64,000 nt of DNA from Pseudomonas fragi (GCF_002269505.1 NZ_NQKQ01000001.1:124001-188000); one strand, 5' to 3'; shown: positions 37,515-46,385, counted from the stretch's first letter. Notes: generated by a model not told the origin, from the sequence alone. Program-made: numbers and translations.

Positions 37515-37543
37515 TTTACAGATCGAAAAGCTCTCCGTATTAT
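37515..37543 (+). promoter_or_regulatory. Sigma-70 promoter of the second tRNA-Leu
   Basis: TTTACA-17 bp-TATTAT, with a start point near 37550. It has the same spacing and -35 as the first tRNA promoter. Confidence 0.8.
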
Positions 37544-37577
37544 GCGCCACATCAACAGCGGCAACGTTGCTGATACT

Positions 37578-37664
37578 GCCCAGATGGTGAAATTGGTAGA
37601 CACGCCAGCTTCAGGTGCTGGTGACCGCAAGGTCGTGGAAGTTCGAGTCTTCTTCTGGGCACCA
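37578..37664 (+). tRNA. tRNA-Leu (anticodon CAG), second copy
   Basis: 87 nt with encoded CCA. It differs from the first copy at one base only, in the variable-arm region (gtgaccgc instead of gtgatcgc). The two copies start 261 bp apart. Confidence 0.97.
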
Positions 37665-37699
37665 ATTCAGGTTTACAGGTTCACCCTGTAAAACCACTC

Positions 37700-37725
37700 A
37701 AAAAGCCCGCGAAAGCGGGCTTTTT
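37700..37725 (+). terminator. Terminator of the second tRNA-Leu
   Basis: AAAAAGCCCGC-GAAA-GCGGGCTTTTT, a perfect 11-bp stem with T-run. Confidence 0.92.
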
Positions 37726-37788
37726 AGTTTCCGGGATTCCTTCCTGCCCTCCCCGATACCTTTTATCTGCGGCCCAAAGGTCGTATTT

Positions 37789-37807
37789 GATAATCTATCT
37801 CATCCGC
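37789..37807 (+). promoter_or_regulatory. Possible Fur box upstream of the FecI-type sigma gene
   Basis: GATAATCTATCTCATCCGC matches the 19-bp Fur consensus at 11 positions by eye, about 50 bp before the GTG start. FecI-type genes in pseudomonads are usually Fur-repressed. Confidence 0.4.
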
Positions 37808-37856
37808 ATTAATATCCGGTCAACTTCAGATCCCTGGCTCATCCTCCTGGATACCC

Positions 37857-38363
37857 GTGCCCGACACCAATGACAGGCTCCAGCTCTACCTGACACATCG
37901 CATCGCCCTGGTCGACTACGCCGCCCCTATCGTGGGCTGCCGGGCCAAGGCTGAAGATGTGGTTCAAGACGCCTGGCTACGTTTCAGCCAGGGCGCGGAC
38001 AGTCTCATCCCGCTGACCCAACCAGTCGGCTATCTGTATCGCATCGTGCGCAACCTGGCCTTTGACCTCAATCGCCGGGCAAGCCTGGAAAACCGCCACA
38101 CCACCCACGGCGAATCACTGGACGAGCACACCTCCAACACGCCATCGCCCGAACAACAGGCTCTGCATCTGGACGAACTGCGCAAATTGCAACATGCTTT
38201 GTCGCGCTTGCCGGAACGCACGCGCCAGGCATTTGTACTGCATCGCCTGCAAGGCCTGACGTTTCAACAAATCGGCACGCAACTTGGAATATCCGTGAGC
38301 CTGGCCCACCAATTGGTCCGCGACGCCCTGACCTACTGCGCGGAACAACTGAGTGATGACTGA
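37857..38363 (+). CDS. FecI-type ECF RNA polymerase sigma factor
   Basis: 168 residues. Region 2 (CRAKAEDVVQDAWLRF, about residues 29-44; then GYLYRIVRNLAFDLNRR) and region 4 (LPERTRQAFVLHRLQGLTFQ, then IGTQLGISVSLAHQLVRDAL) are of the iron-starvation ECF class. Such factors are released by a FecR partner when a TonB-dependent receptor binds its ligand. It starts with GTG at 37857 (MPDTNDRLQ). It overlaps the FecR gene, and its presumed target is the receptor gene at 39559. Confidence 0.92.
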   Translation: MPDTNDRLQLYLTHRIALVDYAAPIVGCRAKAEDVVQDAWLRFSQGADSLIPLTQPVGYLYRIVRNLAFDLNRRASLENRHTTHGESLDEHTSNTPSPEQQALHLDELRKLQHALSRLPERTRQAFVLHRLQGLTFQQIGTQLGISVSLAHQLVRDALTYCAEQLSDD

Positions 38364-39330
38364 TCGACCGCCCCCGAACCCGATATGGGAAACCGCACTG
38401 GACTGGCTGCTGCTGATCCAGGAGAACCCGGACGACCCCGAACTCAATGCGCGCCTGAACCACTGGCGGGCCAGCGCCCCCGAGCATGACGCGGCCTATC
38501 GCAAGGCCCTGAAAGTCTGGAGCTTGAGCGGCGAAGCCTTGAGCCTGCCGGTTGCTACAGAGCCAGCACCGATGCCGACGGCTTTACGCCCTCCCACCCG
38601 CCTGAGCCGGCGCAAGCGCGCACTGGTCGGTGCCGCCGTAGCCGCCAGCGCCCTGCTGATGTGGGGCCCCGACTGGCAAGCGATGCAAGCCGACTACCGC
38701 AGCCCCACCGCCGAACACCGCACCGTCGCGCTCAGCGATGGCAGTCAGATGCTTCTAGACAGCAATACCCTTGCCGATGTGCAGTTCAACCCTGAACAGC
38801 GAGAAGTCACGCTATTGCGCGGTCAGGCATTTTTCTCGGTGACCCACGATGCCAACCGCGCCTTCTACGTCAACGCCGGTGACGTACGGGTTCGGGTGAC
38901 CGGTACCGCGTTTGCGGTCAATCTGGACGACAACGGTGTCGACGTCAGCGTCGAGAGCGGCACGGTTGCGGTGCAAACACCGCAAGCATCGGTTTCGGCC
39001 ACGCACCTGCTGGGCCATGGCGACCAACTGCACTTCACTGCGAACGGCCAGCGCACGCGCATCGTGCAATTGCCCCAGGAGCAAATCGCACCCTGGCGTC
39101 GCTGGCAGCTGGTGGCGGTCGATCAATCGATCGATGACGTGATCACGCAGCTGCGCCGCTATCAGCCGGGCCTGATTCTGCTGACCGACAAGGCGCTGGG
39201 GCAACGTCGCATCACCGCGGCTCTGAACCTGCGCGACCCCAAGCGCGCACTGCAAACCGCCATTGCCCCTCTGGGCGGGCGCCTGCAGGACAATGTGCCC
39301 TACACCCTGATCGTCTCGAGCAAACCCTGA
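38356..39330 (+). CDS. FecR-type transmembrane sigma regulator
   Basis: 324 residues. The N-terminal cytoplasmic DUF4880-like segment (WETALDWLLLIQENPDDPEL, HWRASAPEHDAAYRKALKVW) binds the sigma factor. One membrane span is at about residues 85-100 (ALVGAAVAASALLMWGP). A periplasmic FecR domain (DGSQMLLDSNTLADVQFN, VTGTAFAVNL) and a C-terminal STN-like segment that meets the receptor follow. The ATG at 38356 overlaps the sigma gene by 8 nt; a GTG at 38353 is an alternative. Confidence 0.9.
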   Translation: MTDRPPPNPIWETALDWLLLIQENPDDPELNARLNHWRASAPEHDAAYRKALKVWSLSGEALSLPVATEPAPMPTALRPPTRLSRRKRALVGAAVAASALLMWGPDWQAMQADYRSPTAEHRTVALSDGSQMLLDSNTLADVQFNPEQREVTLLRGQAFFSVTHDANRAFYVNAGDVRVRVTGTAFAVNLDDNGVDVSVESGTVAVQTPQASVSATHLLGHGDQLHFTANGQRTRIVQLPQEQIAPWRRWQLVAVDQSIDDVITQLRRYQPGLILLTDKALGQRRITAALNLRDPKRALQTAIAPLGGRLQDNVPYTLIVSSKP

Positions 39331-39337
39331 GCCTCCC

Positions 39338-39424
39338 TGTGGGAGCGGGCTTGCTCGCGATAGCATCAACGCGCTCACCGAGAGAAACCGCGGTGCCAGC
39401 ATCGCGAGCAAGCCCGCTCCCACA
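39338..39424. repeat. REP doublet (REPIN), 87 bp
   Basis: Perfect arms tgtgggagcgggcttgctcg and complement. It separates fecIR from the receptor gene, so the receptor needs its own promoter. Confidence 0.9.
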
Positions 39425-39508
39425 GCACAGGGCTTGCGCTGACGAAACTATTTTCATTTATTTCTGGAAATCCTGAAGGCCCGGGAGTCTTTACCTACGA
39501 ACGTCACT

Positions 39509-39527
39509 GATAAAGATTCGCATTAGT
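39509..39527 (+). promoter_or_regulatory. Putative Fur box upstream of the TonB-dependent receptor
   Basis: GATAAAGATTCGCATTAGT matches the Fur 19-mer at 13 positions by eye, with both outer GATAA and CATTA blocks intact. A GGAAAT word at 39466-39471 could be part of an ECF promoter, but the spacing to a -10 is unclear. Confidence 0.5.
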
Positions 39528-39558
39528 GACTATGGCGTTTCATTTCGTAGGTCACCCC

Positions 39559-42333
39559 ATGCCTTCTTCGCGTTTGCGTTGTGTCAGTGTTGCTCGCTAT
39601 CGATCGTTGTCCCTGGCCCTGCTGCTCGGCCTGCCCTCACTGGCTATCGCTGCCAGCCCGGTAGCCGACACGCAAATCAGCCATCAACAACTGCACTTCC
39701 AGATCCCGGCCCAGCCTTTGGCCAGCGCCCTGATTGCGTTTTCCCAACAGTCGGGCTGGCAGGTCAGCGCGGAAAGCACATTGCTCAACGGCCTGAACAG
39801 CTCGCCTGTGGATGGCCCCATGAGCGCCGAGAAAGCCCTGGCACGCCTGCTGCGCGACAGTGGCATGCAATGGGAAATCACCTCCGCCGACAGCGCCTCG
39901 ATTCTGCCGCCTGCCGCAAACGATGTGCTGCTGATCAAAAGCACACCCATCACCGCCATGGAGCCGATATTTCAGGGCGAACAGGTAATCGACCGGCAAA
40001 TGATCGAAAACCTGCCATCGGGCAACGGCGACATCACCAGCCTGCTGCGCACCAACCCCAATGTGCAGTTCGACAACAGCCAGCTGAGCAGCAAAAACCC
40101 GGGGGAAATTGCCCCCGCCGATATCAGCATCAACGGCGCACGGCCCTGGCAGAACCTGTTTATCGTTGACGGCATGAGCATGAACAACGACCTGGACCCG
40201 GGCAACAGCAACGACGACTTCGATGAAATACCGGGCCGCAGCCAGGGCCTGGCACTCGACACCGACCTGCTGGAAAACATCAAGGTCTACGACAGCAACG
40301 TACCGGTGGAATTTGGCGGCTTCAATGGCGGTGTAGTCGAAGCCAATACCCGCGACCCCAGCAAGGAACTGCACGGTAAGGTGTCGGTACAAATGACCCG
40401 CTCCGAGTGGACGCGCTATCACTTGAACAAAGACGACCCGGACCTGGAAAACTTCAAGGCCGGCTTTGGCAACAGCTACCAGCCTGACTTCGAAAAAGTC
40501 ATCACCCGCGCCACCCTCGAAGGCCATCTGACCGATAACTTCGGATTGCTCGGCACCTTCTCGCGTAAAGAGTCCACCATGCCGACCCGCCTGTTTTCCG
40601 TGTCCAACCAGACCGAAACGGCAATGGCGACCGAAGAACAATCGCGGCGCATCGACAACTATTTCCTCAAGGCCACCTGGCAGATCAACGACGACTGGAA
40701 GCTCGACACCACCCTGACCCACGCACCGGAAACCGCCCGCACTTACGGCCCCAACTCACTGGTATCCGGGCGCGACATGGATGCCGGTGGCGACAGTATC
40801 AGTACGCGCCTGGTATGGAACGCACCCTTGGCCCGGGTAGAGCAGAACCTGAGCTGGAGCGAGCTGAACACCTCACGCTATTCCGACCGCGACTACATGA
40901 TCCTCTGGCGAACTTCGGCCAGTCGCGACTGGAGCACCTCGGCATTCGCCACCGAAGGCGGTTTTGGCGATATCGAAGAAACCCAAAAAACCCTGGCTTA
41001 CAAACTCAAGGCCGACTGGAACAGCTTCAAATGGCTGGGCGTGGATCATTCGCTGCAAACTGGCCTGGAGCTGTCGCAAAACTCGGCCAGCTATGAGCGC
41101 GGTACGCCCTACAGCAGCTATGCGGTGGACAAGACCACGTCCTGCACCGGCAATGACCCGCTGTGTTCAATGGCGCCAACCATCAATGGCTGGCCTGGCC
41201 AGTACGCCAACAAGATGACCGTCACCCAAGGCAAAATTGCTTTCGACACACGCTCTTGGGCGCTGTACCTGCAAGACGAGATGCACTACAAGCGCCTCAC
41301 CGTCAGGCCCGGCATCCGGGTGGACGGCGACAACTACATGAACCAGATCACCTTCGCCCCGCGCCTGGCCACAGAGCTGGACATTTTTGGCGACGGCAAG
41401 ACCCGCCTTACCGCCGGTGCCAACCGCTACTACGGACGCAACCTCTATGCCTATCGCCTGCGCGACGGCATTGCCTCCATGAGCACCGAACACACCCGCA
41501 AGACCCAGACGTCCGCCTGGGAACTGAGCAAGCACACCCCTAACGACAGCAAGTTCAACCAGCTCAAGGTGCCTTACGACGACGAACTGACCCTGGGCCT
41601 GAGCCATGTGCAATGGAACACCGAATTCGCCGTCAAATACGTCAACCGCAAGGGCCGCGATCAGGTCAGCCGCGCCTGGGGCGCGCAAATCGGCGAGCCC
41701 TCCGAAGACACCTCGACCCTGGCTGCCAACTACTACACCTACTACAACGGCGGCAAAAGCGACGCCGACATCTACACCCTCAGCATCACCCCCCTGCAAC
41801 CCTTTAACCTGGGCAGTACCCGCACCACCGCACAGTTCGCGATGGACTGGAGCAAGATCAACAACACCGGGCTGTCCAGCTACAGCGCCAGCATCGGCGC
41901 CATCTACGTGGAAGACCCGACGATCCAGTACGACGGCAAGTTCATGAAGTACTCCGACATGCCTGCCAGTAACTACAACCGCCCCTGGACCGCGCGCCTG
42001 ACCACAGTGACAGAAGTCGAGCCCCTGCACCTGACCTGGACCAACTTCCTGCGTTACCGGGACGGTTACCGACGCATTGCCTCCACCAACAAGAAGGTCG
42101 AGCACGAAGGCAGCAACGTCTATGTCTGGGAAGAAACGCCGTTTTCCGGGGCACTGACCTGGGACACCCGGGTTGCCTGGGAAATGCCCACCGCCAAGGA
42201 CCAGGCCGTGTTCGTCAACCTCGACGTGAGCAACCTGCTGGACAAAACCATCGTCAGCTCCACCGACACTAACGGCGTGCTCAACTATGAAGTCGGTCGC
42301 CAATTCATGCTGGAAGTGGGGTATAAATTTTGA
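39559..42333 (+). CDS. TonB-dependent outer-membrane transducer with STN signalling domain
   Basis: 924 residues. After a signal peptide (about 1-32, ending SLAIAA) comes an STN domain (LHFQIPAQPLASALIAFSQQ, about residues 45-65) that signals to FecR. Then a plug domain (GNGDITSLLRTNPNVQFDN, INGARPWQNLFIVDGMSMN) and a long beta-barrel ending in EVGYKF with terminal Phe, as outer-membrane porins do. The ligand is not evident; siderophores, heme or chelated metals are all possible. I chose the ATG at 39559 because the signal peptide follows; starts at 39526 and 39532 are alternatives. The next gene overlaps its stop. Confidence 0.92.
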   Translation: MPSSRLRCVSVARYRSLSLALLLGLPSLAIAASPVADTQISHQQLHFQIPAQPLASALIAFSQQSGWQVSAESTLLNGLNSSPVDGPMSAEKALARLLRDSGMQWEITSADSASILPPAANDVLLIKSTPITAMEPIFQGEQVIDRQMIENLPSGNGDITSLLRTNPNVQFDNSQLSSKNPGEIAPADISINGARPWQNLFIVDGMSMNNDLDPGNSNDDFDEIPGRSQGLALDTDLLENIKVYDSNVPVEFGGFNGGVVEANTRDPSKELHGKVSVQMTRSEWTRYHLNKDDPDLENFKAGFGNSYQPDFEKVITRATLEGHLTDNFGLLGTFSRKESTMPTRLFSVSNQTETAMATEEQSRRIDNYFLKATWQINDDWKLDTTLTHAPETARTYGPNSLVSGRDMDAGGDSISTRLVWNAPLARVEQNLSWSELNTSRYSDRDYMILWRTSASRDWSTSAFATEGGFGDIEETQKTLAYKLKADWNSFKWLGVDHSLQTGLELSQNSASYERGTPYSSYAVDKTTSCTGNDPLCSMAPTINGWPGQYANKMTVTQGKIAFDTRSWALYLQDEMHYKRLTVRPGIRVDGDNYMNQITFAPRLATELDIFGDGKTRLTAGANRYYGRNLYAYRLRDGIASMSTEHTRKTQTSAWELSKHTPNDSKFNQLKVPYDDELTLGLSHVQWNTEFAVKYVNRKGRDQVSRAWGAQIGEPSEDTSTLAANYYTYYNGGKSDADIYTLSITPLQPFNLGSTRTTAQFAMDWSKINNTGLSSYSASIGAIYVEDPTIQYDGKFMKYSDMPASNYNRPWTARLTTVTEVEPLHLTWTNFLRYRDGYRRIASTNKKVEHEGSNVYVWEETPFSGALTWDTRVAWEMPTAKDQAVFVNLDVSNLLDKTIVSSTDTNGVLNYEVGRQFMLEVGYKF

Positions 42334-43421
42334 AGACCCTGTTCCTTGGCCTGACCCTGGGCGGCCTGGCCCTGAGTGCCAACGCCTGTGATGAGCAGGC
42401 CGCCGACTACACGACCTGTATCGCCCAACAGTACCGCCAGCCCGTCGCCCAATGGCCTGCACCCCAAGTAGATGCCGATGTGCAATGGCAGGAAATGGCC
42501 GCCCTGCCCGCCCATGCCCCCGCACCACCGGAAAACACGTTCAGCGAGGCCAAGGCCGGGCTGGGCAAAAAGCTATTCAACGACCCCAAGCTCTCACGCT
42601 CCGGGCAAATCGCCTGCGCCTCGTGCCATGAAGCCGACATGGCATTTGCCGATGGCCGCCGTGTCTCTTTCGGCCATGATCGCCAAAGCGGTCGGCGCAA
42701 TGCCCCCAGCCTGGTAATGAGCGGCTACAGCCCGGCGCTGTTCTGGGACGGTCGCGGCGGCAACCTCGAACAACAGGCCATGCACCCCATCGTCGACCCG
42801 GTGGAAATGGCCTTCGACATCCCGCAACTGCTGCAACGGCTCAATACCGATAGCGCCTACCGCGAGGAGTTTGCCCAGGTTTTCGGGCCAGGCCCGATCA
42901 CCACACAGCAAACCGCCCAGGCCCTGGCCACCTTTCAGCGCACACTGGTCAGCGCCACGCGCAACACCGCCTTCGAGCAACTGTTGCGCGGGCGCCCGCA
43001 ACGCATGAGCGATGAGCAGCTCTACGGTCTGCATCTGTTTCGCACCAAGGCACGCTGCATGAACTGCCACTTCGGCCCGGCACTGAGCGACGAGCAGTTT
43101 CATAACGTCGGCCTGAGTTACTACGGGCGTAAATATGAAGACCTCGGCCGCTACGAAGTAACGCGCAAACCAGAAGACGTGGGGGCATTTCGTACGCCGT
43201 CATTGCGCCTGGTGATGAAAACCGCACCATGGATGCACAACGGCCTGTTTGTGAACATGGAAGGCACGCTGGCGTTCTACAACATGGGCATGCCTCGCCC
43301 CCGCCCCAGCGCGCAACAGGTCAACGACCCGTTGTTCCCGCGCACCAGCGACCGGCTCAAGGCGCTGAACATGGACAAGGACGAACTGCGGGCCCTGCGC
43401 AGCTTTCTCGACACGCTGTAG
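42330..43421 (+). CDS. Periplasmic diheme cytochrome c peroxidase / MauG-MbnH-like protein
   Basis: 363 residues. A short signal peptide (MKTLFLGLTLGGLALSANA) precedes two c-type heme sites: CASCH in GQIACASCHEADMAFADGR (near residue 92) and CMNCH in ARCMNCHFGPALSDEQFHN (near 240). This is the bacterial diheme peroxidase fold. The start is TTG at 42330, overlapping the receptor stop (TTGA), so the two are translationally coupled. A diheme enzyme made with a TonB receptor recalls MbnH of copper-chelator systems, but no MbnP partner is present; a role in oxidising a ligand or metal is inference. Confidence 0.88.
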   Translation: MKTLFLGLTLGGLALSANACDEQAADYTTCIAQQYRQPVAQWPAPQVDADVQWQEMAALPAHAPAPPENTFSEAKAGLGKKLFNDPKLSRSGQIACASCHEADMAFADGRRVSFGHDRQSGRRNAPSLVMSGYSPALFWDGRGGNLEQQAMHPIVDPVEMAFDIPQLLQRLNTDSAYREEFAQVFGPGPITTQQTAQALATFQRTLVSATRNTAFEQLLRGRPQRMSDEQLYGLHLFRTKARCMNCHFGPALSDEQFHNVGLSYYGRKYEDLGRYEVTRKPEDVGAFRTPSLRLVMKTAPWMHNGLFVNMEGTLAFYNMGMPRPRPSAQQVNDPLFPRTSDRLKALNMDKDELRALRSFLDTL

Positions 43422-43435
43422 GCAGCGCCTTGCTT

Positions 43436-43518
43436 TGTGTAGCTTGCCTGCGATGCAGGCACTGCGGTTTACCGGGATAACTACGTCGATACCATCGCGG
43501 GCAAGCCCGCTCCCACAC
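43436..43518. repeat. Decayed REP doublet
   Basis: The right arm (atcgcgggcaagcccgctcccaca) is intact while the left arm (tgtgtagcttgcctgcgatg) has lost several bases. It lies after the peroxidase gene. Confidence 0.7.
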
Positions 43519-43628
43519 TGCCCCACGCCAGCCGCCGATTTTATGAACACCACAAAAGCAGAACAGGCCGCCGACATCACATTTCGTCGCACTGGTGCAA
43601 TTGGACGCTGGGGCAAGCGCACTTGAGA

Positions 43629-43640
43629 AACGATATCGTT
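43629..43640 (+). promoter_or_regulatory. Palindrome upstream of the iron-binding protein gene, possible Fur site
   Basis: AACGATATCGTT is a perfect 12-bp palindrome followed by TTATTATTG, 47 bp before the ATG. The wider stretch resembles the 7-1-7 Fur layout only weakly. Confidence 0.35.
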
Positions 43641-43686
43641 TATTATTGTTACAAGTTTTGTAGTACCCAAGCGAGGAAACCAGCGA

Positions 43687-44712
43687 ATGATGCTCCGAAA
43701 TACCCAGCTTGCGACATTTCTACTGCGCAGTTTGTCCATCGCAACTCTTGGCCTGACCCTGATCACTCCCGCCGCCTACGCTGCCGATCCTGTGACGCTG
43801 ACCCTGTACAACGGCCAGCACAAGGAAGTCGGTGACAACCTCGCCAAGGCCTTTGAGGCCAAGACCGGCATCCACGTCAACGTGCGCAAAGGCAGCAGCA
43901 ACCAGCTGGCCAGCCAGATCATGGAAGAAGGCGACCGTTCGCCGGCCGACGTGTTCTACGCCGAAGAGTCCCCGCCCCTGAACAGCCTGGGCGAACAGGG
44001 CTTTCTGGCCAAAGCCGATGACAGCACGCTGCAAGCCCTGCCCAAAGAGTATGTGGCCGCCAATGGCACCTGGATCGGTGTAACGGCGCGTACCCGCGTT
44101 GTGGCGTTCAACCCGAAAAAGATCAGCGAAGACCAATTGCCCAAGTCGGTGCTGGATTTCGCCGACCCGCAATGGCAAGGCAAGATCGGTTTTGTACCCA
44201 CCAGCGGTGCATTCCAGGAACAGGCCGTGGCCATCATCAAGCTGCACGGGCGTGAAGCTGCCGAAGAATGGCTGACCGGCCTGCGTGCGTTCGGCAAGAC
44301 TTACACCAACAACATGGTCGCACTCAAAGCGGTAGAAAACGGTGAAGTGGCTGCCGTACTGGTCAACAACTACTACTGGTTTGCCTTGCAGCGCGAAAAG
44401 GGCCAGCTGGATTCCAAGCTGTATTACTTCACCGATGGCGATGCCGGCGGTTTGATCACCGTGTCCAGCGCCGGTGTGATCAAGGCCAGCAAGCACCCCA
44501 AGGAAGCCCAGCAACTGCTGGCTTACATGGCCAGTGAAGAAGGTCAGCGGGTTATCACCAACACCACTGCTGAATACCCGATGCGCAAAGGCATGGTGTC
44601 GGAACGTGGCCTGAAGCCATTTGAAGAGCTGCAACCACCTAAAGTGACTCCGGCCGACCTGGGCAACGCCGAAGAGGCGCTGGACCTTGAACGTGATGTA
44701 GGCCTGCTCTGA
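43687..44712 (+). CDS. Ferric iron ABC transporter, periplasmic binding protein (FbpA/HitA/FutA type)
   Basis: 341 residues. A signal peptide ends near residue 32 (PAAYA|AD). The mature protein begins DPVTLTLYNGQHKEVGDNLA, the cluster D binding-protein start. The paired iron-ligand tyrosines sit in VNNYYWFALQRE, and AEYPMRKGM is a family end motif. It picks up free Fe(III) in the periplasm after outer-membrane uptake. ATG at 43687 or 43690. The permease gene follows with a 1-nt overlap; no ATPase gene is next to it. Confidence 0.9.
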   Translation: MMLRNTQLATFLLRSLSIATLGLTLITPAAYAADPVTLTLYNGQHKEVGDNLAKAFEAKTGIHVNVRKGSSNQLASQIMEEGDRSPADVFYAEESPPLNSLGEQGFLAKADDSTLQALPKEYVAANGTWIGVTARTRVVAFNPKKISEDQLPKSVLDFADPQWQGKIGFVPTSGAFQEQAVAIIKLHGREAAEEWLTGLRAFGKTYTNNMVALKAVENGEVAAVLVNNYYWFALQREKGQLDSKLYYFTDGDAGGLITVSSAGVIKASKHPKEAQQLLAYMASEEGQRVITNTTAEYPMRKGMVSERGLKPFEELQPPKVTPADLGNAEEALDLERDVGLL

Positions 44713-46265
44713 TGCTGTCGGCCGCTCAACCTGCACGCTTTACGCCCACCCGCAAGAAGCCTTCGATCTGGCTGTTGCTGCCCGTGCTGCTACTGGTGGG
44801 CCTGAGCCTGTTGCCGCTGTTGTATGTCGGCACCAAAGCCTGGCAAGCCGGGTGGTCTGAAGCCCTGCACCTGTTGTGGCGGCCTTATGTCTTCGGCCTG
44901 ATGCGCAACACCTTGCTGCTGATGGTCGGCGTCACGCTGACCTGTGCGCTGGTCGGCCTGTCCCTGGCCTGGTTGCTGGAGCGCAGCAATCTGGCAGGGC
45001 GGCGCTTGTGGGGCGTGATCCTGTGCCTGCCATTTGCCGTGCCGGCGTTTGTCAGCAGCTTCACCTGGGTATCACTCAGCGCCAGTTTCGAGGGTCTGGG
45101 CGGGGCCATTCTGGTGATGAGCTTGTCCAAGTACCCGCTGATCTTTCTGCCGGTCGCGGCAACCCTGCGCAACCTCGACCCGGCCCTGGAAGAGTCGGCC
45201 CGCACTCTGGGGCAGAATCGCTGGGGGGTGTTTTTCAACATCACCCTGCCACTGCTCTGGCCTTCGCTGCTGGCCGGTTCGTTACTGATCGCCCTGCATA
45301 TGCTGGTGGAGTTCGGGGCGCTGTCGATCATCGGCCTGCAAACCTTCACCACCGCGATTTATCAGCAATTCGAGCTGGAGTTCAGCAATGCCAATGCGGC
45401 GATGCTGTCTGCGGTGCTGCTGGTGATGTGCCTGAGCCTGTTGTGGCTGGAACTCAAGGTACGCGGCAAAGGCCGGCATATTCGTATTGGCCAGGGTGCC
45501 GCACGGCACGCGGAACAAGTAAGCCTGGGCAAGTGGTCGGTGCCGGGGCAACTGTATTGCCTGGCGCTGGCCGTGATTGGCAGCGGCATTCCGCTGGGCA
45601 TGCTGGTGTACTGGCTGGTCAAGGGCAGCTCGGCAGCATTCCCTCTGGCCGAGATTGGCGAGGCACTGTTCTCGTCGCTGTCTCTGGCGCTGGGCGGTGC
45701 AGCGCTGTGCCTGGTGCTGGCTGTACCGGTCGGATTGCTGGTGGTGCGCTACAAAGGCCCGCTGGCCATCTGGGCGGAACGCTTGCCGTACCTGCTGCAC
45801 GCCCTGCCGGGACTGGTGATTGCCCTGGCGCTGGTGTATTTCGCCCTGCACTTCGTGCCGGCGCTGTACCAAACGTCCGCGCTGTTGCTGATTGCTTATG
45901 CGCTGCTGTTTTTGCCACTGGCGCAGGCCCCCATCCGCACAGCCCTGAACAAGGCGGCCCCACAACTGGAAGAAGCCGCACGCACCCTGGGCGCCACCTC
46001 GTTTTCGGCCTTTTGCCGGGTGACCCTGCCGATCATCTTTCCGGCGCTGGGGGCCGCATTTGCCCTGGTGTTTCTGGATGCGATGAAGGAACTGACCGCC
46101 ACCTTGCTGCTCAGCCCCACCGGGCTGAACACCTTGGCGACGCAGGTTTGGTCCCACACTTCGAATATCGAGTTTGCGGCGGCGGCGCCTTATGCAGCGT
46201 TGTTGATTCTGGTGTCCGGGCTACCCGTGTACTTGCTCACCACCAGGATGTATTTGAGCCGTTGA
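44712..46265 (+). CDS. Ferric iron ABC transporter, fused permease (FbpB/HitB type)
   Basis: 517 residues with about twelve membrane spans, two permease modules in one chain. Each has an EAA coupling loop: EESARTLGQNRWGVFFNITL (about residues 160-180) and EEAARTLGATSFSAFCRVTL (about 420-440). That duplicated layout is typical of iron(III) permeases. It overlaps the binding-protein stop by 1 nt (TGATG). The partner ATPase must be encoded elsewhere. Confidence 0.92.
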   Translation: MLSAAQPARFTPTRKKPSIWLLLPVLLLVGLSLLPLLYVGTKAWQAGWSEALHLLWRPYVFGLMRNTLLLMVGVTLTCALVGLSLAWLLERSNLAGRRLWGVILCLPFAVPAFVSSFTWVSLSASFEGLGGAILVMSLSKYPLIFLPVAATLRNLDPALEESARTLGQNRWGVFFNITLPLLWPSLLAGSLLIALHMLVEFGALSIIGLQTFTTAIYQQFELEFSNANAAMLSAVLLVMCLSLLWLELKVRGKGRHIRIGQGAARHAEQVSLGKWSVPGQLYCLALAVIGSGIPLGMLVYWLVKGSSAAFPLAEIGEALFSSLSLALGGAALCLVLAVPVGLLVVRYKGPLAIWAERLPYLLHALPGLVIALALVYFALHFVPALYQTSALLLIAYALLFLPLAQAPIRTALNKAAPQLEEAARTLGATSFSAFCRVTLPIIFPALGAAFALVFLDAMKELTATLLLSPTGLNTLATQVWSHTSNIEFAAAAPYAALLILVSGLPVYLLTTRMYLSR

Positions 46266-46281
46266 CCCTCAGGCCCGTCCT

Positions 46282-46368
46282 TGTGGGAGCGGGCTTGCCC
46301 GCGATGGCATCGACGCGGTCATGCAGATACACCGCGTTGCCCGCATCGCGAGCAAGCCCGCTCCCACA
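46282..46368. repeat. REP doublet (REPIN), 87 bp
   Basis: Arms tgtgggagcgggcttgcccg and gcgagcaagcccgctcccac, between the converging permease and chemoreceptor genes. Confidence 0.9.
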
Positions 46369-46385
46369 GGGGCAGCCCCGCTTCT

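Noticed and set aside
39466-39505. FecI-type ECF promoter (GGAAAT ... CGTC) before the receptor
   Set aside because: Both words are present but the distance (about 30 bp) is too long for a promoter, so it was not called.
41167-42528. 453-codon minus-strand frame
   Set aside because: Antisense to the TonB-dependent receptor; Gly/Val-rich shadow composition.
43543-43626. 27-codon open frame before the iron-binding protein gene
   Set aside because: Too short, no clear ribosome site, and it ends at the probable promoter; a leader peptide cannot be shown.
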